The notes: generated by a model from the sequence alone, not told the origin. A stretch of DNA of 61,229 bases from Colwellia marinimaniae (GCF_002207865.1 NZ_BDQM01000023.1:1-61229), one strand, 5' to 3'. Shown: positions 9,085 to 22,072, counted from the first letter of the stretch. Program-made: numbers and translations.

Positions 9085-9537
9085 TTAGTTATTTAGGTAG
9101 TATTTGGCTTTTTCTGCATTAGAAATTGCGCATGCCATCCGTTGTTTTGGCATGCCAGCCACCATATAAACGGAGCCAATCGGGTAAAAATCATGTTGAG
9201 TAAAGTAATCTACTTTATCTAATGGACTGGAAATAAATACTTCCTTTAGCATGAGTTTATGGGCAATACGGAATAAACCCTGCATAATAAACTTGTCTAT
9301 TTTTTCATTTCTATAGCCCATAACCACGGCAATACGGCTTATTTCTCCTTGTGGGGAAATACGTCCGGTTGCAATAGGCTCTTGATTTTTATCGTCACAT
9401 ACTAGCATGTGATATGCGGTACGATCACCTTGATCAAATTCAATTTTTTAGGGATGCGTCTTTCACAGACAAAGACTTTTTCACGAATATTTTTAAGTAG
9501 CGGAGCAGCTTGTTGCCAATGACTGGCGAGTTTTATT
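9085..9537 (-). pseudogene. Broken GNAT acetyltransferase gene
   Basis: The intact 107-codon frame (9085-9408) is only the C-terminal two thirds of a GNAT-type N-acetyltransferase, with GRISPQGEISRIAV and the CoA-binding region. The N-terminal third is upstream in another frame: IKLASHWQQAAPLL...REKVFVCERRIPKK. The two parts join at a six-T run (9444-9449 on the + strand), where adding one base would give a continuous protein with KIEFDQGDRTAYHMLVC. The upstream part also lacks a start codon; ATA stands where an ATG is expected, after a stop. Two lesions suggest decay rather than programmed frameshifting. A sequencing error could explain the first but not the second. Confidence 0.75.
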
Positions 9538-9620
9538 TGTTTTTATGTATTTTTATTTATCAATTAGGTGATTTGAGGCATTACTGAGGGCTTTTAAGCT
9601 TTAAGTATGGGGGCTATAAG

Positions 9621-9650
9621 CAAAAAAGAAGGCATAGTGCCTTCTTTTTA
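9621..9650 (-). terminator. Terminator after purB
   Basis: GAAGGCA-tag-TGCCTTC flanked by a T-run on each strand (AAAAAA before, TTTTT after). It lies 22 bp beyond the purB stop and should end the rluE-purB operon. Confidence 0.85.
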
Positions 9651-9671
9651 ATGTCAGTGCTTAAAAGTAAC

Positions 9672-11051
<1,380 letters not shown>

Positions 11052-11130
11052 CTAGGTTATATGTAGGTTATATTAATATGCTCTGTAACTAAGCTGTTAA
11101 GTTACAGAGCTAAATAGAGGGTGATTTTTA

Positions 11131-11763
11131 TCAAATTCTGTTGAGTAAGGCTTTAGCGGTATCAACTATTTTTTTACGACTAAATAATATATGACGTCTT
11201 TTACCGCCCGTTTGTCGCCATAAGACTGCCGCACGTATGCCGGCTAACAATAACGCTCGAATTTTATATTGATTTACGTTTTGCTTTAAAATACTTGGCT
11301 CGCCAGTGACCTGAATTTTATTACCTAAGGGACTAATAATATCACTATAAATACTGGCAAAACTGGCAATTAAGGTCTCGCTTGTTATTGGATAATGGGC
11401 AAGCTGTCGCTCAGTTGCATTAATACGTTCACCCAAGGCGTTGAGCTGTTTAGGTTGTTTAGCAAGGCGTCTTTCTAAGTTTATTAAGCTAATGATATAG
11501 CGAGTAAACTCAGGGTCTTTTTGTTTGCTAGCACTGCTTGTCTCTTTATCACTGCCTAAATGCTGAATTAACAACTCCAGACCCTTTTTAATATTACTGA
11601 GTTTGCCACCGTAAACCGCTAAGGTATTATCGGGGGAGGTTTCTATAATACTTTGCAGTAACACACGGAATTCTTCATCCGTGATATGACCTGATCGTGA
11701 GACTTGTTGTACTTGATAAGCAACTTGGCAAATAGCGGCAAAAGTAATGGTTTGATCTTTCAT
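11131..11763 (-). CDS. hflD: High-frequency lysogenization protein HflD homologue
   Basis: A 210-residue, mainly helical protein (E. coli HflD: 213). In E. coli it is a peripheral inner-membrane protein that binds phage lambda CII and affects lysogeny; its housekeeping role is unclear. Matching features are the N-terminal FAAICQVAYQVQQVSR, the central YGGKLSNIKKGLELLIQHLG and the C-terminal KIRALLLAGIRAAVLWRQTGGKR with basic residues. It lies between mnmA and purB exactly as in E. coli. The gap to mnmA is 45 bp. Confidence 0.92.
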   Translation of the reverse strand: MKDQTITFAAICQVAYQVQQVSRSGHITDEEFRVLLQSIIETSPDNTLAVYGGKLSNIKKGLELLIQHLGSDKETSSASKQKDPEFTRYIISLINLERRLAKQPKQLNALGERINATERQLAHYPITSETLIASFASIYSDIISPLGNKIQVTGEPSILKQNVNQYKIRALLLAGIRAAVLWRQTGGKRRHILFSRKKIVDTAKALLNRI

Positions 11764-11808
11764 TTTATCTCTTGTTTTTGGCTTGTATTGGCTTAAACGA
11801 TGTTAATT

Positions 11809-12951
11809 TTAACGAATGAGGGTATCAATAATACCACCACCTAAACAGACATCACCTTGATAAAATACCACCGATTGCCCAGGGGTAACTGAGCTTTGTT
11901 TTTCATTAAAATCAATTTGGTATTCTTGCTTTTCTACACTAATATTTACGTCACTCGTTAAAGGGGTTACCGTACAAGAGACATCTTCTTGGCGATAACG
12001 CGTTTTAACGGTACATTGGATACTGTTACTGAGTGCTTTTCTATCAACCCAGTGTAATTGATTTGCTATGACACCTTTAGAAAATAGGCGAGGGTGGTTG
12101 TGACCTTGACCAACAATTAAAACATTACGTAATAAATCTTTTTCGACCACGTACCAAGGTGCTTCACCTGCATCAGCTAGACCGCCGATACGTAAGCCTT
12201 TTCGTTGCCCCAGGGTATGATACATAAGGCCGTCGTGATGGCCGATAGCCACGCCTTCGGCTGATTCAATAATGCCTGGTTTTGCCGGTAAATATTGACC
12301 AAGAAAATCTTTGAATTTACGCTCACCGATAAAACAAATACCCGTGCTATCTTTTTTATTATGGGTAACTAAGCCAGCCTTTTCGGCGATAGCGCGTACT
12401 TTCGGTTTTTCAATATGGCCGACCGGAAACAAGGTTTTAGATAATTGCTTTTCGTCTAAAGTGTAAAGAAAGTAACTTTGATCTTTATTACTATCGAGGC
12501 CTCGTATCATCTTCCAGCCATTATCACGAAACTCACGTTGCACGTAATGGCCAGTGGCAATATAGTCGGCACCTAAATCTTCACAAGCAAACTCTAAAAA
12601 AGCTTTAAACTTTATTTCTTTATTACACATGATATCGGGATTAGGGGTACGTCCGGCTTTATATTCAGCAAGAAAATACTCAAATACATTATCCCAATAT
12701 TCGGTAGCAAAATTGATGGTGTGTAATTTAATATCTAGTTTGTCACAAATAGCTTGGGCATCTTCTAAGTCTTGAGCAGCAGCACAATACTCATCAGTAT
12801 CATCTTCTTCCCAGTTTTTCATAAACAAACCTTCTACTTGATAACCTTGCTCTTTAAGCAAGTAAGCAGAGACCGATGAGTCGACACCACCAGACATACC
12901 AACAATAACTTTGGTTTGCTCTGGAGGGGTATTATTTGTGGCTGTTAACAT
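11809..12951 (-). CDS. mnmA: tRNA-specific 2-thiouridylase
   Basis: Adds sulfur to U34 of tRNA-Lys, -Glu and -Gln, taking persulfide from the IscS/Tus relay. The 380-residue protein has an N-terminal PP-loop, SGGVDS at 20-25, the first catalytic cysteine in [19 protein letters not shown], the second cysteine in [16 protein letters not shown], and a C-terminal beta-barrel. Position in the rluE-nudJ-mnmA-hflD-purB block is conserved. It starts 115 bp from the end of nudJ, a larger gap than the others, so an internal promoter is possible. Confidence 0.97.
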   Translation of the reverse strand: MLTATNNTPPEQTKVIVGMSGGVDSSVSAYLLKEQGYQVEGLFMKNWEEDDTDEYCAAAQDLEDAQAICDKLDIKLHTINFATEYWDNVFEYFLAEYKAGRTPNPDIMCNKEIKFKAFLEFACEDLGADYIATGHYVQREFRDNGWKMIRGLDSNKDQSYFLYTLDEKQLSKTLFPVGHIEKPKVRAIAEKAGLVTHNKKDSTGICFIGERKFKDFLGQYLPAKPGIIESAEGVAIGHHDGLMYHTLGQRKGLRIGGLADAGEAPWYVVEKDLLRNVLIVGQGHNHPRLFSKGVIANQLHWVDRKALSNSIQCTVKTRYRQEDVSCTVTPLTSDVNISVEKQEYQIDFNEKQSSVTPGQSVVFYQGDVCLGGGIIDTLIR

Positions 12952-13066
12952 ATTTGTTTGACCAATAGACTTTAAAAATTAAGCGTACTAACTATCTATA
13001 ACTAAAAATAAGTGTACTAAAATAAGAGGCGCAAAATTATAACACGCACAACTAACAGGATATAGA

Positions 13067-13573
13067 TTAAAGATTAGATTTTAGTTGTGATAAGGGGATT
13101 TTATTACCCGCTAAGTAATCTTCAATGCACTCTAATACCATGGAACTACGCAATTGCAGACCTTTTGCTTTTATTTGCTCAAGGCTAAGCCAATGAGTGG
13201 CTATTATTTCGCTATCTTGTGGCTGGCCGGTTAAATATTGATCCAATTCGATGACAAAACAAAAACGTAAAAAATACAGTTGCAGATCTGGTCGATGAAA
13301 GTAGTAAATACCACACAGGTATTCGGGCTCTACGCTTAAGCCCGTTTCTTCGAGTACTTCACGTTTAATGGCCGACGTAAGGCTTTCATTTTCCTCTAAG
13401 TGCCCAGCAGGCTGATTGAATACTACTTGGTTATTATCTAATTCTTCAACAAATAAGAATTTACCTTTATGGTGGATAATCGCCGCCACCGTGGTATTGG
13501 GCTTAAATTGGCTTGAGCCGTGCTCATTGCTCGTTGATATATCGGCGTTACTCTTCAACTTTAAAATCCCCAT
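13067..13573 (-). CDS. nudJ: Nudix phosphatase NudJ
   Basis: A Nudix hydrolase of the NudJ type, which in E. coli hydrolyses hydroxymethylpyrimidine pyrophosphate and nucleoside tri/diphosphates. The 168-residue protein (E. coli: 153) has a complete Nudix box at about 57-79, beginning GHLEENESL and including REVLEETGL; the Glu residues bind the metal. The start shown gives an extra ~22-residue N-terminus and overlaps the end of rluE by 26 bp, implying translational coupling. No other ATG lies before [11 protein letters not shown], where the family similarity begins. Confidence 0.9.
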   Translation of the reverse strand: MGILKLKSNADISTSNEHGSSQFKPNTTVAAIIHHKGKFLFVEELDNNQVVFNQPAGHLEENESLTSAIKREVLEETGLSVEPEYLCGIYYFHRPDLQLYFLRFCFVIELDQYLTGQPQDSEIIATHWLSLEQIKAKGLQLRSSMVLECIEDYLAGNKIPLSQLKSNL

Positions 13574-14153
13574 TGGCTATATTATCTAAAGTCCAATTGC
13601 CGATGCGGTATCTAATGAGTCGCAAGGTAGGAAAACCAATGTTTGCCGTCATGCGTCTAACTTGCCTATTACGACCTTCAGTTATGGTGATTTCCAGCCA
13701 GGTGGTGGCAATATTGGCGCGTTCCCTTATCGGGGGAATACGTGGCCAAATTTTAGGTGCCAGCATAATGGCCACTTTAGCTGGTTTAGTCATACCATCT
13801 TTTAATTCAACACCTTGTCGTAACTTAGCTAAATCATGCTCTGTTGGCGCACCTTCAACTTGCACCCAATAGGTTTTCTCGGTTTTTTTAACCGGATTGG
13901 CTATTTGATGCTGTAACTTACCATCATTGGTTAATAACAATAAACCCTCACTGTCCCTATCAAGTCGTCCTGCTGCATATACATTAGGTATAGTGATAAA
14001 ATCTTTTAAGGTTTGGCGATTATTCTCATCGGTAAATTGGCATAAAACATCAAAGGGTTTATTGAAAAGTACAATTATTCGCTTTTCGCTAAGTGGTCGT
14101 ACCTGCTGTTGGTTTTTAGCGCTATGTCTTGTATAGCCTTTACTCTGCTTCAT
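13548..14153 (-). CDS. rluE: 23S rRNA pseudouridine synthase RluE
   Basis: Converts U2457 of 23S rRNA to pseudouridine (E. coli numbering). The 201-residue protein has the RsuA/RluB/E/F-type core: [14 protein letters not shown], the catalytic aspartate at about 65 in [18 protein letters not shown], and the late [22 protein letters not shown]. It lacks an S4 domain at the N-terminus, as is usual for RluE. First gene of the five-gene block; its 3' end overlaps nudJ. Confidence 0.94.
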   Translation of the reverse strand: MKQSKGYTRHSAKNQQQVRPLSEKRIIVLFNKPFDVLCQFTDENNRQTLKDFITIPNVYAAGRLDRDSEGLLLLTNDGKLQHQIANPVKKTEKTYWVQVEGAPTEHDLAKLRQGVELKDGMTKPAKVAIMLAPKIWPRIPPIRERANIATTWLEITITEGRNRQVRRMTANIGFPTLRLIRYRIGNWTLDNIANGDFKVEE

Positions 14154-14311
14154 TTTTAGACTAAATATCCTTAAAAATATGTGATGGCTCGCCGCTTGGC
14201 TATATTAATACGCTTTGAATTACTATACTATGCGCGCGAAAAATAAATTTTAGCTTGAGTGAATTTTAATTAATTTTTAGTGAATCTTTATACGAACACT
14301 CGAGCGTTTAG

Positions 14312-16564
<2,253 letters not shown>

Positions 16565-16625
16565 AATAGTTAGCAAAATTCAGGGTAAACAAAGAGTTAA
16601 GTTGTTTACCAAGCGCACCGAAATA

Positions 16626-16661
16626 AAAAGCTAAGTAGTAATACTTAGCTTTTTTTTGTTT
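16626..16661 (+). terminator. Terminator after the monomeric icd
   Basis: AAGCTAAG-tagtaata-CTTAGCTT followed by a long T-run, about 60 bp after the stop. It isolates this gene from the dimeric icd downstream. Confidence 0.9.
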
Positions 16662-16816
16662 TTTTTACCGATATTCCTTATTAGACTTTGGTCTAAAGGA
16701 TATTTATTCATTTTAGTGATAACGAATATAATCCAAAAGTGATTAGTGACTTGAACTTTTTTGATTTAGTTTAGTAGTGCAACATTTTTATTCTTGCTTA
16801 ATGTGGAGCTAACTTT

Positions 16817-18067
16817 ATGACGAATCTAATCACCATTCCAACCACTGGAGATAAAATAACTTTTATTGACGGTAAGTTAATAGTGCCAAATAATCCGATA
16901 ATCCCGTTCATCGAAGGCGATGGTATAGGTGTGGATGTGACACCACCTATGTTAAAAGTTGTAAATGCTGCTGTCGCTAAAGCTTACAGTGGCGATAGGA
17001 AGATAGTATGGCTGGAAGTCTATGCTGGTGAGAAAGCGACCAAAATGTATGATAGTGAAACGTGGCTGCCAGATGAGACACTTGCCATACTACAGGAATA
17101 TAAGGTTTCCATAAAAGGACCGCTGACAACACCTGTAGGGGGTGGCATGAGCTCTTTGAATGTCGCCATAAGACAAATGCTTGACCTTTATGTTTGTCAA
17201 CGTCCAGTACGATGGTTTACCGGTGTGCCAAGCCCGGTAAAAAGACCGGCTGAAGTCGATATGGTTATCTTTAGAGAAAACACTGAAGATATTTATGCCG
17301 GTATTGAATTTAAAGCCGGGAGTGATAAGGCTAAAGCCATGATTGATTTTCTGATTAATGAAATGGGCGCTAGTAATATTCGTTTTACTGAAAATTGTGG
17401 TATTGGTATAAAGCCAGTATCTAAAGAAGGCACACAACGTCTGGTCAGACAAGCAATTCAATATGCAATTGATAATGATAAAGATTCGGTAACTCTGGTT
17501 CATAAAGGTAATATTATGAAGTTTACCGAGGGCGCGTTTAAAGAATGGGGTTATGAACTGGCGCGAGAAGAATTCGGCGCAAGCTTAATCGATGGTGGTC
17601 CTTGGTGCACCCTTAAAAACCCTAATACAGGTCGAGATATCATCATTAAAGATGTTATAGCCGATTCTATGTTACAGCAAATATTATTACGACCAGCAGA
17701 GTATAGCGTCATTGCTACTTTAAATTTGAATGGTGATTACTTATCAGATGCTCTTGCGGCTCAGGTTGGTGGTATAGGTATTGCTCCTGGGGCAAATTTG
17801 GGCGATGAAGTTGCGGTGTTTGAAGCAACTCATGGCACAGCGCCAAAATACGCCGGTAAAAACAAAGTAAACCCTGGCTCAGTGATTCTTTCCGCTGAAA
17901 TGATGTTAAGACATATGGGCTGGCTTGATGCGGCTGATTTACTCCTTAAAGGGATGTCGGGAGCCATTAAAGCAAAAACAGTAACATACGATTTTGAGCG
18001 ATTGATGGATGATGCCACTTTAGTTTCTTGTTCAGCATTTGGTGATTGTATTATTGAACATATGTAG
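16817..18067 (+). CDS. icd: Isocitrate dehydrogenase (NADP), dimeric type
   Basis: A 416-residue enzyme of the E. coli Icd type (also 416). It has [18 protein letters not shown], the active-site loop [13 protein letters not shown] holding the serine that E. coli AceK phosphorylates, [13 protein letters not shown], and the NADP-site motif [34 protein letters not shown] precedes the ATG. It shares its reaction but no ancestry at domain-length level with the 743-residue enzyme upstream. An aceK gene is not in the window, so phospho-regulation cannot be judged. Confidence 0.96.
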   Translation: MTNLITIPTTGDKITFIDGKLIVPNNPIIPFIEGDGIGVDVTPPMLKVVNAAVAKAYSGDRKIVWLEVYAGEKATKMYDSETWLPDETLAILQEYKVSIKGPLTTPVGGGMSSLNVAIRQMLDLYVCQRPVRWFTGVPSPVKRPAEVDMVIFRENTEDIYAGIEFKAGSDKAKAMIDFLINEMGASNIRFTENCGIGIKPVSKEGTQRLVRQAIQYAIDNDKDSVTLVHKGNIMKFTEGAFKEWGYELAREEFGASLIDGGPWCTLKNPNTGRDIIIKDVIADSMLQQILLRPAEYSVIATLNLNGDYLSDALAAQVGGIGIAPGANLGDEVAVFEATHGTAPKYAGKNKVNPGSVILSAEMMLRHMGWLDAADLLLKGMSGAIKAKTVTYDFERLMDDATLVSCSAFGDCIIEHM

Positions 18068-18085
18068 CTGAAGGCGGTAAGAGCA

Positions 18086-18119
18086 TAAAAAAACACAGCT
18101 AAATAGCTGTGTTTTTTTG
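18086..18119. terminator. Bidirectional terminator between icd and cspD
   Basis: AACACAGCT-aaat-AGCTGTGTT with a T-run on both sides (AAAAAAA before, TTTTTTT after). Serves the convergent icd and cspD genes. Confidence 0.92.
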
Positions 18120-18142
18120 TGTTACTTTAGCGCTAAGGTTTT

Positions 18143-18361
18143 TTATTCTAGTTCGTCTTCAGCTAATTTAATACTAGCTGCGTGGTGACCTTTAGGGCCT
18201 TCATTTAGTTCGTAATTGACATCTTGTCCGGCTTTTAATGTTCGATACCCATCCATTTCGATTGTTGAATAGTGCGCGAAAATATCTTCTCCACCACTAT
18301 CTGGACGAATAAAGCCAAAACCTTTTGCATTATTAAACCATTTAACTGTACCGTGTGCCAT
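18143..18361 (-). CDS. cspD: CspD-like cold-shock-domain protein
   Basis: A 72-residue single cold-shock domain with RNP1 KGFGFIRP and RNP2-like DIFAHYS. The GGEDIFAHYSTIEMDGYRTL stretch is characteristic of CspD, which in E. coli inhibits replication in stationary phase, rather than of CspA. The location, divergent from clpS-clpA, is the same as in E. coli and supports the assignment. Its upstream region holds a TATCCC-caaa-GGGATA hairpin (18421-18436). Confidence 0.93.
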   Translation of the reverse strand: MAHGTVKWFNNAKGFGFIRPDSGGEDIFAHYSTIEMDGYRTLKAGQDVNYELNEGPKGHHAASIKLAEDELE

Positions 18362-18420
18362 ACTTCAACTTCCTTATATCCTTTAGTATTTAATTATGTT
18401 TAACTTATCGTTGCAGCGTA

Positions 18421-18436
18421 TATCCCCAAAGGGATA
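18421..18436. repeat. TATCCC-caaa-GGGATA inverted repeat upstream of cspD
   Basis: A perfect 6-bp inverted repeat 60 bp upstream of the cspD start, probably inside its 5' leader. It resembles the palindrome before rpmI (4450-4466). Its role is unknown. Confidence 0.4.
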
Positions 18437-18472
18437 GGCAAATGATAAGTTAGTGCATAGACCACAAACTAA

Positions 18473-18491
18473 GCGACTAAATATTAGTCGC
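18473..18491. repeat. GCGACTAA-ata-TTAGTCGC inverted repeat between cspD and clpS
   Basis: A perfect 8-bp inverted repeat with a 3-bp spacer in the divergent promoter region. There is no T-run on either side, so a protein-binding site or leader hairpin is more likely than a terminator. No regulator can be assigned. Confidence 0.5.
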
Positions 18492-18613
18492 CTATAGAAT
18501 CGTAGATAAGTTATGGAATTAGTCAAGTTAAAAAGATGTTTTATTACCGTTCTTTAGGCTTAATTCCACAAAAAGTTACAGCAAAAGTGAAAAGTAGAGA
18601 CTAAGATAAACAT

Positions 18614-18934
18614 ATGAGCACTAGGAAAGAGTTATTTGACACCCAAACCATTGTTGAAGAGGCAGTTAAAGAGCAAATAGAAGAACCGGCTAAATACCAT
18701 GTTTTTTTACTTAATGATGACTATACCCCGATGGACTTTGTTGTAGATGTATTGTGTAATTTTTTTAACAAAACAGCAGAACAAGCAACAGATATTATGT
18801 TAACCATTCACAATCAAGGAAAGGGTCTTTGCGGCATATATACTGCAGAGATAGCAGAAACAAAAGTAGAACATGTTGTCCAGTACGCTTTTGAACATCA
18901 GCACCCATTAAAGTGTGTGATGAAAAAAGCCTAA
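18614..18934 (+). CDS. clpS: ClpAP adaptor ClpS
   Basis: A 106-residue adaptor that hands N-end-rule substrates to ClpAP. The core [20 protein letters not shown] forms the hydrophobic N-degron pocket, followed by [36 protein letters not shown], typical of ClpS, here at about residues 26-85. The N-terminal tail that engages ClpA is present. clpA begins 19 bp after its stop, so the pair is one operon. Confidence 0.97.
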   Translation: MSTRKELFDTQTIVEEAVKEQIEEPAKYHVFLLNDDYTPMDFVVDVLCNFFNKTAEQATDIMLTIHNQGKGLCGIYTAEIAETKVEHVVQYAFEHQHPLKCVMKKA

Positions 18935-18953
18935 AGTAAAAGTTGGAGTAGTT

Positions 18954-21212
18954 ATGCTAAACAAAGACTTAGAAATATCACTTAATTTAGCTTTTCGCCA
19001 AGCTAAAGAATCTCGCCACGAATTTATGACAGTAGAACATTTACTGCTGGCCTTATTAGATAACCCCTCAGCGATTGAAGCACTTGGAGCTTGCGGTGCT
19101 GATTTGGCTAAACTTCGTAAAAGCTTATTAGACTTTATTGGTGAAACAACGCCAATGATCCCTGTAGGGGAAGAAGAACGTGAAACCCAGCCAACGTTAG
19201 GATTTCAACGTGTGCTACAACGAGCTGTTTTTCATGTGCAATCCTCGGGTAAAAATGAAGTCAGTGGCTCGAATGTATTAGTCGCTATTTTCAGCGAACA
19301 AGAATCGCAAGCCGCTTATATTTTGAAAAAATCAGATATTAGTCGCCTTGATATTGTTAATTATATCTCTCACGGCATCGCGAAAATTGATGAAAGTTCC
19401 ACCCAAGCATTCGATGGTGAACCACAAAGTGAAGATGAACCCCGTACTATTGAAAACTTTTCAGTTAACCTTAACGAAGAAGCTCGAAAAGGCAATATAG
19501 ACCCTTTAATCGGTCGTGATGAGGAGCTTGAACGTACCTTACAAGTATTGAGTCGAAGGCGAAAAAACAACCCTCTTTTAGTTGGTGAAGCAGGTGTTGG
19601 TAAAACCGCCATTGCTGAAGGTTTAGCCAATATGATTGTCAATAAACAGGTGCCTGAGTTTTTAGCCGATGCGACCATTTACTCTCTTGATATGGGCGCT
19701 TTATTAGCGGGTACTAAATACCGTGGCGACTTCGAGAAACGCTTTAAATCTTTATTGAAAGAACTTGAAGCAGAAAAAAATGCGGTACTGTTTATTGATG
19801 AAATCCATACTATTATAGGTGCGGGAGCAGCCTCTGGTGGCATGATGGATGCCTCTAACCTGCTCAAACCGCTACTTTCTGCTGGTAAGGTTCGCTGTTT
19901 AGGCTCTACTACTTATCAAGAATATCAAAGTATTTTTGAAAAAGATCGCGCATTAGCTCGTCGCTTCCAAAAAATTGATATTAGCGAGCCTAGCGTTGCC
20001 GATACCACTAAAATACTGCACGGCCTTAAAGAGAAGTATGAAAACCATCATGGTATTCGTTATACCAATAAAGCGTTACAGGCTGCTGCGGAACTATCTG
20101 CTAAATATATTAACGAAAGATTTTTGCCAGACAAGGCCATTGATGTCATTGATGAAGCGGGAGCCAAGCAGCAACTTGTTCCAGCTAATAAGCGGAAAAA
20201 AGTCATTGATAATACTGATATTGAAAGCATTGTCGCTAAAATGGCTAGAATTCCTGAAAAATCAGTATCACTCGCTGAAAAGGATAGTCTTAAAAATCTT
20301 GATCGTGACTTAAAGCTGGTTGTTTTTGGTCAAGACCAAGCTATTAGTGAGCTTTCATCCGTTATTCGTTTATCTCGAGCTGGCCTAGGCAGTGAAGAAA
20401 AGCCCGTTGGCTCTTTCCTCTTTGCCGGTCCTACTGGAGTGGGGAAGACGGAAGTAACTCAACAATTAGCTAAAATTTTAGGCGTTGAATTGCTGCGTTT
20501 TGATATGTCGGAATATATGGAGAAACATGCCGTTAGCCGCCTTATCGGAGCACCTCCTGGGTACGTTGGTTATGAACAAGGTGGTCTACTTACCGATGCT
20601 GTGTTAAAACATCCATATGCCGTGGTCTTGTTAGATGAGATTGAAAAAGCACATGAAGATGTATACAACATTTTACTACAAGTCATGGACCATGGCACTT
20701 TAACGGATAATAATGGTCGAAAAGCTGACTTTAGAAATATTATTTTAGTGTTAACAACCAATGCCGGCGTACAAGAGACAGTGCGTCAATCCATTGGCTT
20801 TAAACAACAAGACCACAGTCTTGATGGCTTAAGTGAAATTAATAAGATATTTTCACCTGAGTTTAGAAATCGCTTAGATAATATTGTTTGGTTTAATCAT
20901 TTAGATCACATTGTAATTCAGCAAGTGGTTGATAAATTCATTGTTGAATTACAAGTACAACTGGATGACAAAGGTGTTTCACTTGAATTGAGTAAAGAAG
21001 CGAGGCAGTGGTTAGCTGATAATGGCTACGACAAAACTATGGGTGCTAGACCTATGGCTCGCCTGATTCAAGAGCATTTGAAAAAGACATTGGCTAATGA
21101 GTTACTCTTTGGTGAGTTAACACAGGGTGGCGTAGCCAAAGTTGATGTTAAAAAAGATAAGCTGGTGTTTAACTACGAAAGTAAAAAGGAATTGATTACC
21201 GTAAAAGAATAA
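18954..21212 (+). CDS. clpA: ATP-dependent Clp protease ATPase subunit ClpA
   Basis: An AAA+ unfoldase that feeds substrates to ClpP. The 752-residue protein (E. coli: 758) has the Clp N-domain (about 1-145), the first nucleotide-binding domain with Walker A GEAGVGKTAI at 211-220 and Walker B VLFIDEIHT, and the second with GPTGVGKTEV near 490 and VVLLDEIEKAH. An IGFKQQ motif near residue 617 is the ClpP-binding loop (IGF/L). TTGGAGTAGTT precedes the ATG. It ends at a strong terminator, and a MITE starts 99 bp after the stop. Confidence 0.97.
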   Translation: MLNKDLEISLNLAFRQAKESRHEFMTVEHLLLALLDNPSAIEALGACGADLAKLRKSLLDFIGETTPMIPVGEEERETQPTLGFQRVLQRAVFHVQSSGKNEVSGSNVLVAIFSEQESQAAYILKKSDISRLDIVNYISHGIAKIDESSTQAFDGEPQSEDEPRTIENFSVNLNEEARKGNIDPLIGRDEELERTLQVLSRRRKNNPLLVGEAGVGKTAIAEGLANMIVNKQVPEFLADATIYSLDMGALLAGTKYRGDFEKRFKSLLKELEAEKNAVLFIDEIHTIIGAGAASGGMMDASNLLKPLLSAGKVRCLGSTTYQEYQSIFEKDRALARRFQKIDISEPSVADTTKILHGLKEKYENHHGIRYTNKALQAAAELSAKYINERFLPDKAIDVIDEAGAKQQLVPANKRKKVIDNTDIESIVAKMARIPEKSVSLAEKDSLKNLDRDLKLVVFGQDQAISELSSVIRLSRAGLGSEEKPVGSFLFAGPTGVGKTEVTQQLAKILGVELLRFDMSEYMEKHAVSRLIGAPPGYVGYEQGGLLTDAVLKHPYAVVLLDEIEKAHEDVYNILLQVMDHGTLTDNNGRKADFRNIILVLTTNAGVQETVRQSIGFKQQDHSLDGLSEINKIFSPEFRNRLDNIVWFNHLDHIVIQQVVDKFIVELQVQLDDKGVSLELSKEARQWLADNGYDKTMGARPMARLIQEHLKKTLANELLFGELTQGGVAKVDVKKDKLVFNYESKKELITVKE

Positions 21213-21231
21213 TTCACAGTAATTAATCTAG

Positions 21232-21264
21232 AGCCCTACAAGGAAACTTAGTAGGGCTTTTTTA
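21232..21264 (+). terminator. Terminator after clpA
   Basis: AGCCCTAC-(11 nt)-GTAGGGCT followed by TTTTTT, 20 bp after the clpA stop. Confidence 0.9.
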
Positions 21265-21402
21265 TGCGAGTCTATTGTACGTCTGTAGCTAATACCAAGT
21301 ACATTAATTAGGCTCTGTTGTAGAACACTGTTGTCTATAATGTAACACACTGATTTAAAGAAATGTGTTGCTGATGTGATAAGAGCGAGCTTCACCAGCA
21401 TG

Positions 21403-21498
21403 ACGGTATATGGATATACCCTTATTAGACAGTGCAGACGTCACATGGATGTGACTTATGAGATAATGCAGGAGCTATTATCCTGAGCACACTGTCCT
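21403..21498. repeat. Nested hairpin micro-unit, first compound copy in the MITE
   Basis: The unit starts ACG, ends CCT and is flanked by arms AGCAT/ATGCT. It contains a perfect GGTATAT/ATATACC hairpin and a GACAGTG/CACTGTC hairpin. In the loop of the latter lies a second unit, 21438-21484, with perfect GTCACAT/ATGTGAC and GATAAT/ATTATC hairpins. Removing the inner unit restores a plain GACAGTG-CAGGAGCA-CACTGTC hairpin. Confidence 0.85.
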
Positions 21499-21551
21499 GA
21501 TGCTTGTGTAGAGCCCCATGGAGGCTGACGAACGGTATATCGCGGTGGCAG

Positions 21552-21645
21552 ACGTTACATGGATGTCACTTATTAGACAATGCAGACGGTACAGGACGTA
21601 CCTTATAAGATAATGCAGGAGCAATTATCCTGAGCATATTGTCCT
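21552..21645. repeat. Nested hairpin micro-unit, second compound copy in the MITE
   Basis: It starts ACG, ends CCT and lies between TGGCAG and GATGTCA. The related element at 1-187 has TGACAG directly joined to GATGTCA at 119-131, so that is the empty site. The unit holds a GTTACAT/ATGTCAC hairpin with one mismatch and a GACAAT/ATTGTC pair that encloses an inner unit (21586-21631) with GGTAC/GTACC and GATAAT/ATTATC hairpins. Confidence 0.87.
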
Positions 21646-21787
21646 GATGTCAATGAGCGTGTATGCGTCTCGCTCGTTTACTCAACAACACCAAACTACC
21701 ACAGAGCCATTAATTAAGTGAGCTATTTTATACGTAGGAAAAATGGCAAAATACCAGGTATTTGTCGATTGAGACATATGCCTGGTA

Positions 21788-21828
21788 ATAAAAACCGCTA
21801 ACGGTAGCTTGTTAGTTAAATCTAGCGG
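21788..21828 (-). terminator. Terminator-like hairpin after the older tRNA relic
   Basis: CCGCTA/TAGCGG arms, with TTTTTATTA following on the minus strand. It stands in the same position, relative to the tRNA-like stretch beside it, as the two other terminators in the cluster. Confidence 0.55.
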
Positions 21829-21845
21829 CCAACGCCCGATTTAAG

Positions 21846-21919
21846 TGGCTTGACCGTAACACATGCCCTTTATTGTCGTTGATAGTAGTCCATTACTTTA
21901 CCATCGGTGCTATTAGCTC
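21846..21919 (-). pseudogene. Possible older tRNA-Asn relic
   Basis: Over the tRNA 5' half the + strand reads AGTCCAT, then CTTTACCATCGGTGCTATTAG, against CTCTACCAACTGAGCTATTGG in the functional genes. This gives about 16 of 21 matches, and TGGCT is in place at the 3' end. The T-arm half is not recognisable. Length and position, with a terminator hairpin downstream, fit a decayed copy. The evidence is weaker than for the neighbour at 21998-22072. Confidence 0.45.
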
Positions 21920-21957
21920 ATACGTCTGTTATATCAGTGCAATAGTTTTCTCTAGAC

Positions 21958-21985
21958 GAAAAAAACCTGCAAAAACAGGTTTTTC
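21958..21985 (-). terminator. Terminator beside the tRNA-Asn pseudogene
   Basis: AAACCTG/CAGGTTT arms, with a T-run on the minus strand (A-run 21959-21965). It is clearly related to the terminator at 22122-22149; both are preceded by a similar TCTA-(n)-CGAAAAAAA context. Confidence 0.75.
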
Positions 21986-21997
21986 CATATGCTAATG

Positions 21998-22072
21998 TGG
22001 CAGCCATATTTTTGGCTGACCTTGGCTAGAGCCAGTGAATGCCATCGTGCTAGCAAGTAAGCGATAGGGGGA
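21998..22072 (-). pseudogene. Decayed tRNA-Asn gene
   Basis: Aligns along its whole length to the three functional tRNA-Asn genes. On the + strand, TGGCxGCC matches the acceptor/CCA end, GGCTAGAGCCAGTGA matches the T-arm GGCTCGAACCAGTGA, and CCATCGTGCTAGCAAGTAAGC matches CCATCGCTCTACCAACTGAGC. The anticodon loop region is deleted or altered, so it cannot function. It has its own terminator, which implies that gene plus terminator were once duplicated together. Confidence 0.8.

Larger units (their letters stand above)
21311..21708. mobile_element. 398-bp MITE with terminal inverted repeats and 8-bp target duplication
   Basis: The left end reads GGCTCTGTTGTAG and the right end, complemented, GGCTCTGTGGTAG; a second match, GTTGT, follows 6 bp further in on both sides. 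ATTAATTA flanks both ends exactly (21303-21310 and 21709-21716), an 8-bp target duplication. The ends resemble those of the IS6 family (GGCTCTGTTGCA type), which also makes 8-bp duplications, but that parentage is inferred. The interior has no gene and consists of nested hairpins, including two compound micro-units (21403-21498 and 21552-21645). A partial relative lies at 1-187. Confidence 0.9.

Noticed and set aside
17090..17503. A 137-codon open frame antisense to the dimeric icd gene
   Set aside because: It lies wholly inside a well-conserved enzyme gene, has no ribosome binding site, and its translation shows no recognisable family.
21311..21708. An insertion sequence encoding a transposase
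   Set aside because: The element is only 398 bp and has no open frame that resembles a transposase; it is a non-autonomous element.
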